A stretch of DNA of 64,000 nucleotides, taken from positions 186,001-250,000 of the forward strand of contig JAPMXV010000052.1 in the NCBI GenBank assembly GCA_026936335.1, in the 5' to 3' direction. Numbering within the stretch: the stretch's first letter is position 1; each line of letters begins with the position of its first letter. Origin of the DNA: Mantamonas sphyraenae. Taxonomy: Eukaryota; CRuMs; Mantamonadidae. Below are positions 11,101-20,900 of this stretch, piece by piece. The notes beneath the pieces are model-generated. The model searched no databases. It worked only from the letters and a program-made list of their open reading frames with translations, and was not told the origin of the DNA. A program made the translations under genes and the position numbers.

Positions 11101-12886
11101 GTACAACATGCGCATGGTGCTGGACGTGCTGTCCGAGAGCAGCCATGGACTTGGAGGATCCTCTCGTGGACAGGACGACGACCAAGAGGATGGAGGCGAC
11201 GACGAAATGGCCGTGTTGATTCGCGAGGATGTGGGCCAGCGGCGAAACGACACACGCAGGATGTCCACCGTGTCTGCCATGTCGACGACGAGTTCTTCCA
11301 GCTCGTCGTCGTCCACGTCGTCCTCCTCGTCCTCACGAGCCAGTGTGTCACGCGTCACGGGTGTGCCGCCGCGACCGTCGTCGAGCAGCCGCAGCAAGCT
11401 TGCGCAGCTGAGCAAGCGGCTAAGCAGTGGACTGAATGCAAGCACGGGGATGGGTGGCGGAGGCGAGGGGGAAGCTGGACGGAGGGGCATGTCACGCAAT
11501 GCGTCGTGGTCGAGTGCAAGCAGTGGGGCGGGCACGCGAAGGTACACGCGCGAGGAGTTGGAACAGGGACCCGTGTTGAAAAAGAGCCGCACGAGCGTGG
11601 GTAGTGCCGGGGGTGATCAGACGGTGGTGTGGGACGAAGGTGATCTGTCGCAGCAGGATTCCAACCTGATTGGATTTGACGATTCGCGCGCACGCAGCAG
11701 CAAGGCTCGCATACGAGAGAACGCGCAATCAGAGGACATGCAAATCAACGTGGAGGCTGAGATGGACTTTCTCCACAAGATGATGTGGACCAACACACCC
11801 GAGTCGCAGGCGTCGTCGCAGGCGTCGCAAGTGAGCGACAGCGAAGAGGATGAGGAGGAAGATGAGGAGGCAAAAGAGGAGGCAGAGAAGGACGGGAGGG
11901 GAGCGGCCATGATGACCGTGGAACAGGCCGCAGGAAGGAGCATGGCCATGAATCATCTTGACAGCAGCAGCCAGAGTGTGGACGACAGCGCAGGGAGCAG
12001 AGACACAAGTGCGAGCGGGAGTGTGCGCAAGGGAGGAGGACGCACACGAAGGACGTTGACACGTCGGCGTGGATCGCAAAGCACGGTGGGCTCGGCGGCA
12101 GAGGGTGAAGAGGCAGGCGGAGGGGGCAAACCACGCGTGTTTATGCTCAGCTCGTTCGCTGCGAAGCAAAAAGACACGTTTCGCAACGAATTGAGCCGCC
12201 TGGGTGGCACGGTGATCCGCTCGGAGGAGTTTGAGCGGGAGTGCACACACGTGGTTGCAGCAACGCCCGGGCGCAGCGAAAAGTTTCTGTGTGCCATTGT
12301 GAGCGGCAAGTGGCTGCTGAAAGAGTCGTACATACTTGCGTGCATCCAGGCGGGCCGGTTTGTGGACGAGCAGCCGCACATGTGGACCGAGACGGACGCG
12401 AAGGATTATCCGCAACACGAAATGGTTCTTCAGAGCATCGGGTACTGGCGCGAGAGGATTGGCGAACAGCTGCAAGACGAGGCACGCGTGCGGGAGGAGC
12501 GTGTGGGAAGCTTTGCAGACATGGTGGCTGTGACGCTGTCGATGGAGCACAAGCGCAGCGTGTTTGTGCGTCTGCTGCGCGCAGGAGGCTGCAGTGTGAT
12601 CAGCGACAAGCTGCCGTTTGAGAGCTTGGAGACAGTGACGCATGGGTTCATCGACCTGCGTTACCTGACCACCAAGCGCATGGTGGGCACGCTGAAGCGG
12701 ATTGTAAAGGAGAATCCCCACATCAAGTGGCGCATCCAGGAGTACGTGAGCGTGTACCTGCGCACTTCAGAGAGCAAGGAGGACATGGTCATCACGGTGG
12801 AGCGTCTCGAGGAGCTTGCAGAGACGGTGGGGGGTGTGGGCAAAAAGCGCGGCAAGGGATCCACTGAAACGAAGCCAGAGAAATGA
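8159..12886 (+). CDS. TOPBP1: TopBP1-like multi-BRCT checkpoint and replication scaffold
   Basis: Five exons: 8159-8386, 8487-8529, 8645-8823, 8890-9136 and 9186-12886. Together they give 1465 residues. All introns are 49-115 nt and GT-AG, and each joins the frame cleanly. About eight BRCT repeats are visible through their closing WL/W motifs: VTPDWVQACW, VTEAWVVDSC, DTWALQCHKY, VTADWLAHSL, VSIQWLFDCV, VAPEWLDACQ and the C-terminal GKWLLKESYILACIQAG, followed by the last repeat around residue 1400. The final pair is the TopBP1 BRCT7/8 signature, including SYILACIQAGRFVDE. A Ser-rich acidic linker of about 280 residues precedes it. TopBP1/Dpb11/Rad4 proteins bind phosphorylated partners to load replication factors and to activate ATR. 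The stop overlaps the start of the next gene (ATGA). Confidence 0.92.
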
Positions 12887-13925
12887 GCAGCAGTGACAAA
12901 CAAACTCCCTTGCGTTGGGGCATTCTCAGCACAGCCAACATTGCCACCAAGGTGGTGGGTGCCATCCAGAAAGGCGGCAGCGCCGTCGTGTCAGCAGTGT
13001 GTTCGCGCGGGTTGGAAAAGGCGCAGGCGTTTGCCTCCAAGTTTGACATCGAGAACGCATTCGGATCCTACGACGAACTGGTAGTCAGCGATGTTGTCGA
13101 TGCCGTGTATGTGCCTGTGCCGACGACGATGAAGGAGGAGTGGGCGCTCAAGGCGATCGCAGCCGGGAAGCACGTGCTGGTCGAAAAGCCCTTTGTCAGT
13201 GCGGCCAGCGTGAAGCGCATGGCCGCCGCTGCCAAGGAAAAAGGTGTTCTTTTCATGGATGGGACGATGTTTGTGCACAACGTGCGCACGACGGCGATGG
13301 CAAAGGCGGAATTGGGCGGCGTCTCGTTTGCCCACGCGCTCTTCACCGTCAGCGTCAACGACAAGGCCAACATCCGCCTGGACAAGGATTTGGAGCCGAT
13401 GGGCGCCATTGGTGACCTCGGCTGGTACACAAGCAAGGCCATGATGCTCTCGCGCGATTGGGAGCTTCCCGTGTCGCTGCAAGCCACTGGAGTGGTCGAT
13501 GGCGTGCCCATCCGCGGTGGTGCCGTGTTGCGCTATGCAGACGACACGACGGCGCTGATGGAGACCGGGTTTTCTACGGCGGTTTCACGCAGAAGTGGGC
13601 GATTTTGGGCAAAGATTCGAGTGTGGAGGTCGACGATTTCGTGCTGCCGTGGCTGACCGACCCGTGGACGTTTGTGGACAACGAGTACGACGAGGCACAG
13701 TCGTTCACGCTGAACACGGGCATGGGCAACAAGAAGCAGATTGAGTGTGGCGAATGCGTGCAGGAGGTGGCCATGGTGGAGACGTTTGCTTCGGTGGCGG
13801 TTGCCAACGGCTACGACGACGAGTGGGCCAAGCAGGCATTCCTGACGCAGACACTGGTGGATGCATTTGCAGAGGGAGTGGAAAAGGGAGGCATGGTGGA
13901 GATCACGGCCAAGTGGGAAGAGTGA
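12883..13925 (+). CDS. Gfo/Idh/MocA-family oxidoreductase (dihydrodiol dehydrogenase-like), frameshifted in assembly
   Basis: The N-terminal Rossmann half begins PLRWGILSTANIATKVV, with GYDEL-like and EKPF (about residues 101-104) motifs typical of NAD(P)-dependent Gfo/Idh/MocA enzymes. The closest architecture is dimeric dihydrodiol dehydrogenase / xylose dehydrogenase. The frame breaks at a run of four T (13570-13573). Upstream reads ALMETGF in one frame, and downstream reads YGGFTQKWAILGKDSS in another. One extra T would restore a colinear enzyme of about 347 residues ending at 13925, a normal family length. No classic -1 slippery heptamer lies in frame, so an assembly indel or a young null allele is likelier than programmed shifting. 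The ATG overlaps the TopBP1 stop by 4 nt. Confidence 0.85.
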
Positions 13926-13958
13926 GTGAGTTTGTTTTGGATTGTGTCTGTCAATCGA

Positions 13959-16003
13959 TCAATCGAATTCGCTCGACACCGAATCGATGATTTCTGTGTT
14001 TTCGTAGGTGAAACCCTGGAAAAGGTCGGCCTTGGATGAGCTGAGAGTTGTTTCTGTGAGCGAGTCTGCGGCCACTTCTTCGGTAAACTCTTTGTCAAAG
14101 TTGCGAATGTCCGAATTGCTGCGTACGCGAGGGCGCACGGGCGCCTCGTAGTCCTTGTTGAGTGCCTTTTCCCAGTCGATGCCCTCGAACCACGGGTGGG
14201 CGGCAAAGTCATCGAGGGCGTTTGTGCCTGTGCCGAGCCGTTCGGTGGGGTTGCGTTCGAGCAACTGTGCAATAAAGTCCATGCCCTCGTCGGAAATCTC
14301 CGTGTGGCTGGGAAAGGTGAGTTCCTTGTACAGGATCTGTTCGTACATCTTCTTCATGTTGGTGGAGTAGAAAGGGGGAAGGCCGGTCAGCATTTCGTAT
14401 ACAAGGGTGCCCAGCGACCACCAGTCGACCTCTTTGCCGTACGACTTGCCCTCGAGCACCTCGGGGGCAAGGTACTCCGGGGTGCCGCAGAACGTCTTTG
14501 TCTTGTCTTCGTACCCGACGCCCTCTTTGCACAGGCCAAAGTCGGTGATGCACAGGTGGCCCTCGTAGTCGAGCAAGATGTTCTCCGGCTTGAGGTCGCG
14601 GTAGATGATGCCGCGTTCGTGGAGATGGTTGATAGCCAGCACCAACTCCATGGTGTAGAAACGCACACGGTCTTCGGAGAAACGCTTCTCTTGACGCAAG
14701 TGGAAGAAGAGTTCGCCGCCGTTGACAAAGTCGAGAATGAGATAGAGCTTGTCGTCGGTCTGGAACGAGTATTTGAGACCCACAATGAAGGGATGGGCGC
14801 TGATGCTTTTGAGAATGTTGCGCTCCGCGTTTGTGTGCTCGACTTTGTTCTTTTTGATGACGGTTTCCTTCTTGATGGTTTTCATGGCGTAGATGCAACC
14901 GGTGTCCTTCTTACGCACCTGCATGACCTTGCCGAAGCCGCCTTTGCCGACGACGTTGAGCAGCTCAAAGTCGTCGATGCTGATCTTCATGGCATCTTCA
15001 ATGGTGACGAATTCGATCTTGAGACGCACCTCTCCCGTGACGGTTTCGGTCTTTTTGATCTTTTTGCCACGCTTGTTGACCTGGCGTGGTGCCAGAGTGT
15101 ACCATTTGTCCACTGTTTTCTCGCCGACGTAATCGATGATGTTGAGGGTGAACTGGCCCATAAAATCGTCGCTGGTAAACTTGTTCTCGTCCCAGCAGGA
15201 GATGTGCAGCTCTGTGTCCACATCTGTGATATCGCTGTGGATGTGCAGGCGGGATGTGCCGGCGGTGTGGATGTGCAGCGTGGATCCGGGCGCATGTGAG
15301 TGGCGGGTCGGGAGGGCGATCGTTGATCGCTGGTGGGACGCGAAAAAAACGTGCACGTACAACTGGAAGCGCTCCATCCACATTGGGTTGAGATCAGCCT
15401 TGATGACTTGTGTCTGATGCTCCTGATGGGCGAGTTGGAGAACGAGGTAGGGATCCGAGGTGCCTGTGGGGTGCGTGGACGAGTCGCGCAAGAGTGTCCG
15501 TGAGCGAGGGCGTTTGGAGTGTGAACGCACGGCTGGTGTGGCTGACTGAGAGTAGGCAACGACCCACAGGGCAAGAGGGTAGAGTCACAGCACGGGCATG
15601 GGGCATGGGAAGGGCGACGCGGGCAAGGGGGAAGGGTGTGCAGGTTGGTGACGGAGGGGAGGCTGGCCGGAAGGATGAGCCCAGCGATTTTTGGTGATCG
15701 GTGGGACGACACGGAAGAGGGGGAAGTGGATGGAAAGCATGCGGACGATGATGGAGAGGACGTGTGGGGATGTGGACGGCGCAACCGAGGCCATGCAGGG
15801 ACGGAAACGGGTGTGTGGAACATGGGGCGCGGTGGGAGGAGACGCAGGAGCGGAAAGGCGTCGGGGAGACAGAGTCCCAGAGCGGAGCAAGGCGGGTGCA
15901 AATTTGGAAGCAACTCACCGGAACGGTCCTTGGCAGCCAGGTCCCTGCCAGCAAGCACTTGCACTTTGAGCTTTCCAAGCAGATCGGTGCTGTCGTCAGA
16001 CAT
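13959..16003 (-). CDS. C2-domain AGC-family Ser/Thr kinase (SGK/Ypk/PKC-like)
   Basis: Three exons (16003-15919, 15463-15361, 15234-13959) encode 487 residues. The N-terminal C2 domain (KLKVQVLAGRDLAAKDRSG, SDPYLVLQL, DDFMGQF) suggests Ca2+/lipid-directed membrane binding. The kinase has GKGGFGKV, YAMKTIKK with the ATP-binding Lys, YRDLKPENILL, DFG within ITDFGLCKEG, and an activation loop KTKTFCGTPEYLAPE with the PDK1-site Thr. The AGC tail ends with a hydrophobic motif FQGFTYENTE, a TORC2-type phosphosite context, so the kinase core is complete and probably active. The first intron is long for this region (455 nt) and C-rich on the coding strand. The gene converges on the oxidoreductase, 33 bp away. 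Confidence 0.93.
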
Positions 16004-16116
16004 TTGGGAGATTGGAAATTTTGTTTGGAGAAGTGGGGCGGTTGAACGAAGTGTGGAGAAGGTTTCATCGTCTTCGCCATTCGCTCAGACAAGTGAGCCA
16101 TGGGCAGGGGCGGGGA

Positions 16117-17898
16117 TCACAGGTCGCCATCGTCATCCGAGTCAAGATCCTGGTCGGCTTGGGATTCGATTTGGCGTTGGTCGAGTTTGAGCTGCGTCTC
16201 GGCGTTGTGCTCCTGCATCATGCGGCTCATGTTGGACAAGCGCTTGGCCTGGGAGGTGCTTGTGGACTTGATTTGGCCAAGGATGCCAGTGACGCCCGAG
16301 TCGACTTGCATGACGAGGCTGGATTGGCCTTCAAGCAGCTTGCGCGTTTGCGAAACGAGAGTCTGCAGCGTGTTTTCGCCCAACACATGGACCATGAGGG
16401 TCTTTGCTGGTGTTGCCGTCTTGCTTTGCGCGGAGATATGTCGAGGCACGTTGGAGACGCCTGTGTTGGTGCTGGGGTCCTCGATGAGGAGGCTGATGCG
16501 CCAATCCCCCACGTCGCTGGCACGCCACTTCCATGTGCTCAGAGAGCCTTCCGGGTGCAAAGACTCCTTGTTGGCAAGCACCATGAGCCCCACCCAATCG
16601 TTTTCCAGACGCAGGTTGTGCAGGCGGACGTTGATCACGCTGTGGTCGCTGGAGAGGAGATCCACTTCGCTCCTCATGTCCTCCTCCTGTGCATCGTCGA
16701 CGTTGAACGACCATCTCAGTGACTTGTTGCCTTGTCGTACATCCACAAATGAGCCACGAGGGGTCTGTGTGAGCGCGGTGAGCTCGATGTCCAACTTCCC
16801 TTGGCCATTGGGGGTGACGACCAACAGACCAGCATCTGGGTGCAGAAACGGCTGCATGGCCACAGAATTCACCATTTCCGATGGTACACTTGGCACCCAG
16901 GCATTGGCACAGATGAACGGGAGATCGAGGGTCATGTGTGGTTGTTGGGGTCGTTCGGCAACTTTGCCCTTGCCTTTTGTGTCGTCATGGACTGCGTTTG
17001 CAGAGTCAGACTCGGTGTCGGTGGATGCGGAAGAGGCAGATGATGCAGAGGAGGCTGCTTCCGCGGTGGTACGTGTGGCACGCCGTTGTGTCTTGGGCTT
17101 GCTGGGTTGCATGGGCTCCCATGAAAAAGTACCGTTGTGGTCGTATGGGTCCTTGAACGTGGCCATGTAGACGTTGTTGTTGAGGTTGTCCAGGCCCAGC
17201 AGGGAGGGCCTGCCGTCGACGACGGCAAAGCTGACAAAGGAGATTTCTTCAGACTTGGAGTCGTCTTTCTGGACAAGTGGAGCAGATGCCTGTGTACACG
17301 CTAGCTTGGTGAGCACCCATGAGCGCTTGTTGTGATTGGAGCGTCCAACACAGCCAAGCACGAGGACGTGCTCGGGGTTTGTTTGCAGCGGAACAAAGAC
17401 CACCGTGCAGCCGAGGCCGTCGGGCCTGCCCACGTTCCACAACACACCTGCGTGTTTGGTCGACGCGTCCAGATTGAATTGGTCCACAGAGCAGGCGTTG
17501 TCGTCCTTGGAGAGCTGGAGGCGCGTGAGGCTTTGCCCGAGGCGAAGGAACAGCACCTTGCTTGGTGTCAGAACGACGGCGGTGCCGTCGGTGAGCGAAA
17601 CGGCACTTTGTATGTTGTGAAGTTCGTGTCGCATGCTCAACAACTCCTCATCCAGGAGGAAAGGCTGGCCAAAGTCGAATTCGTCAAACTCAAAAAACAC
17701 GCCCGCCTCATGGTTGCTGGTGTCCTCGCCGTTGCCGTTCACGGGCGGAGGTTGGAGCACAGCAACACCCACGTCGTGCCACAGAAATGGGACCCCGTTA
17801 TCACTCCACGTGGGCGTGGCGACGCCTTTCTCGAAAGCGCTGCTCACGACCAACCTGCCCTTGCCCTCTGGCAGAGGCGATGGCGGAACAGAAGTCAT
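16117..17898 (-). CDS. Unknown 593-residue protein, beta-rich with acidic C-terminal tail
   Basis: Open frame in one exon. The ATG at 17898 (MTSVPPSPLPEGKGRLVV) is chosen because upstream in-frame ATGs overlap the neighbouring gene's 3' end. The first 330 residues alternate short hydrophobic strands with loops (SLTDGTAVVLTPSKVLFLRLG, SFAVVDGRPSLLGLDN), which suggests a beta-propeller or similar fold. A Ser/Ala-rich linker and a Lys-rich stretch follow, then about 200 residues with further strands, and an acidic C-terminus (DLDSDDDGDL). No signal peptide or TM segment and no recognised family. The 55 bp to the upstream gene on the same strand suggest simple tight packing. Confidence 0.7.
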   Translation of the reverse strand: MTSVPPSPLPEGKGRLVVSSAFEKGVATPTWSDNGVPFLWHDVGVAVLQPPPVNGNGEDTSNHEAGVFFEFDEFDFGQPFLLDEELLSMRHELHNIQSAVSLTDGTAVVLTPSKVLFLRLGQSLTRLQLSKDDNACSVDQFNLDASTKHAGVLWNVGRPDGLGCTVVFVPLQTNPEHVLVLGCVGRSNHNKRSWVLTKLACTQASAPLVQKDDSKSEEISFVSFAVVDGRPSLLGLDNLNNNVYMATFKDPYDHNGTFSWEPMQPSKPKTQRRATRTTAEAASSASSASSASTDTESDSANAVHDDTKGKGKVAERPQQPHMTLDLPFICANAWVPSVPSEMVNSVAMQPFLHPDAGLLVVTPNGQGKLDIELTALTQTPRGSFVDVRQGNKSLRWSFNVDDAQEEDMRSEVDLLSSDHSVINVRLHNLRLENDWVGLMVLANKESLHPEGSLSTWKWRASDVGDWRISLLIEDPSTNTGVSNVPRHISAQSKTATPAKTLMVHVLGENTLQTLVSQTRKLLEGQSSLVMQVDSGVTGILGQIKSTSTSQAKRLSNMSRMMQEHNAETQLKLDQRQIESQADQDLDSDDDGDL

Positions 17899-17953
17899 GC
17901 TACGGCTGCTACGGCTGGATTTGTGCAAAGGGGATGCCGTGTGAACGGTGGTT

Positions 17954-20900
17954 TCATTGGCCCAGCATGCGCACCATCCGTTCGCGCACGTGGTCGCTCC
18001 ACGAACGTTGATCACTTTCCCGAAACGTCCATGTGAGCCCCTGGGGCTCTGGTTCCCTGTCATGTGCATCGATGTTGCCCTGGTCGTCATGGGTGGGTTT
18101 GGCTGGTTTGAAAACCAAACAGGGCAGGTGTTCGTGGCCGATGTGCAGGTAGTGCCCGAGAATGGCGATGCGTTTGGTGACATCGTCTTGATGGAGCCTG
18201 AGCCTACCCTGCAAACACGGCGTCAGAAGCTGCTGGAGAACCACAGTGAGCAAGCTGTGACCACGGTCGCACTTCCAGTCGGCAACAGAGGCGGTGAAAC
18301 TCATGATGATTTGACTCCACAGGGGATGATGCTCGTGGTGTTCGCTAATGCGTTCCATGACAGTGCAGTGCTTCTGGAACTGTTCTTCCCAGGCCTCCCG
18401 GATGCGTTTGCTCTCCTTCATCTTTTCCTCTTGCTGATAGGACAGAATGCCCTGCTCTTCGTCCTTGAGCACATCCATGATCCCGTCGATGCTGTTTTCG
18501 GCGCGATGCAGGAGGAGGAGCACCGAATCGGCCTTGTGCTGTGCCGACATGTCTCCCATCAGCATGTTCTCTTGATGGCTGGACTGCATGACGTCGCTGT
18601 GGGACTGAATTTGGTACCACAGGTGGTTGCACATCACTCGTGCGTGCTGAAGCACACGCATCACAAATGCACCCTTCATGCTCTGTGCAGCCACCCGTTT
18701 CAGGTCGTTGTGTGCACCCAACAGCAGATCGGCGGCTTCCTGGAGCTCCTGCATGTCTGCCCTCGCCATCACCAAGCTCTGGCGGTTCCTTCGCTTGCCA
18801 CTCAACTGCTCCAACGCCTTGCAGCGACGCAACACCTCCTGCACCCTCACAAGCCAACTGCGTGTCCACTCCACATCCTTGGCGTGCTGCATGTGTGCCA
18901 CGACCTGCCCGGCACGTGCTGCATCGTTTGTCTGCTCCTGTGATTCGCGCAGCCACGACGACGCAGTCGCCTCTGCCTCCAACAGTGATCGCACAAGAGG
19001 ACGAACACGTGAAGCGGCAGCCTCCAGAGCTTCGTCACTGGCCATGGCCACCGCTTCCCGCAACACTCTCCCAGTGATTGCGCCGGCGGCTTCTAAATCG
19101 CTGTCCTGTTGCTCCAAATCCACGAGGATGGACATTGCCTTTGTCACCTTGGCCTTGTCTGACCTGAACGTCGTGAGCAGATCTTCGGCTTGCTGCTTGG
19201 CCTGCTGCATGGCCTGTGCCTCACCGGGTGAAGAAGGCATGTCGTGGGCCCGTCGTGCCCTCACCTCGTCCTCAATCGCCTTCCATCGCATCCGGATGGC
19301 AAACACACGCTTTCGCAGCGCACGTTTCTCGTCAATGGAACTCAGCTGCTCCTCCGAAGCAGGGTTGCTGTTCTGCTGCAGGAGTTTCGACACAGCCTCA
19401 GCCAAGTTTGCCTGTAGGGCACTGGTGAGTGTGGACAGCGACGAGTTGCCATCCCTGTCCTCGCCCACGAACGGCTTTTCGGCATCTTGCAACAGGACAA
19501 CGAAGCGAGCTCCACCGACAGCCATTTCGCAGATCTCGATTTTCTCCTCCAACAGCTCGACCTGTTGCTCCAGGAGATTTTCAGAGTCCCCAAATGTGCT
19601 CTGGGGCGTGACACTGTCAATGATTAGCGTGGCGCGGGTAGCCTTGAGCACGTGGGAGTCGTCGAGGGTCAAGAGAGAACCACCACGCAGCTGGAGCTTG
19701 AGGCCGTTGTTCTCCCAGCGAGTACGTCCAGAGTAGTACAGGATGGACTTGTGGTCCGACGGATTCATGGTGCTGCTTGGACGAGGCACAGTCTCGGCAA
19801 TGGCGCCGATGCGTGCCTCGATCTTGCTGAGTTCGCGAAGAGAGACAAAGGGTTTCTTGAGCCGCTCTTTGCCGCGTGAGGATGGATCGGGGTCCATGAG
19901 GGAGCATTGGATGTGTTTGGGGTCGTGGACAAAGTTGCTGGCGACCCAGCGCTGGCGAACGCGTGCGGCGACGTCTTCGCGTCGCCATTGGAAGCCGTCC
20001 TGGTCACCCGAGCGCTCCTGGACAATCTCTTTGATGGTGGGTTCGATGAGACCGTGGTTTCGTTGTGCCCACAGAGTGAGGGGACGTTGTGGCTGCCCGA
20101 GGTGGGTGTCGACGTGGCTGTACGCATCAACCATGGCATTCCAGACAAGGCGCACGTTGTCTGCGGTGGCAAAGTGGTCGGCAAGCACCACGATGTTCTC
20201 TTTCGGCATGCCACTGTTGAGCAGGATCGAACGCATGGCGAGGACATCCTTTGCGGACGCTGGGTCGGTGCAAATCAGCAGGGCCCTGTCTGCGCCGGGG
20301 ACAAAGTCCAGGAAGACCTCATCCCTATCGTCGTACCACACACGCAACTTGGACGTGGTGACGGGAGAGGCCTGCCAGAGGGTGGCCCAATCCACATCTG
20401 TTCGCAAGTCGGTTGTGAGCAGGGAGCGCTGGCGACTGCGTCGCACAGGCGGTGGCAACACTTCGTTCTCCTCCTGATCCCTGAGCGATGGCAATCGAAG
20501 GACGGTGGCCAGGGGCTGGCCCAGGCGAAGGACAGAGACGACCAGGCGGACAACGAGAGAGAACCAGTTGAAGAGGGGCATGGACAGCACCACATACAGA
20601 GGCACACGCATGCTTTCGTGGTTCAACAGCGTGTAGTAGTTGTACCACAGGAAGAGGACTACCTGTAGGCAGTAGATGCGCAGAAGGAGCATGCCGAGGA
20701 CAGCAAACGCTTGCGTAGAAAGCACATAAACAAGGGTGGGGATCCGAAGAATGTCTTGGACCAACGTCACGAGGGTGGAAAGGTAGAACAGTTTGAGCAG
20801 GATGGTGTTTTGGCTGTTGAAGAGGATGAGATGGCGAAAGGTGCGACTGGCAAGGCTGCGCTTGCGATGGCGTTCGAGCTCGCTACCCACAAACGACTGT

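Noticed and set aside
13565-13580. Programmed -1 ribosomal frameshift in the oxidoreductase
   Set aside because: The heptamer GGGTTTT exists but is out of register with the zero-frame codons (GGG TTT TCT), and no downstream stem or pseudoknot was evident by eye.
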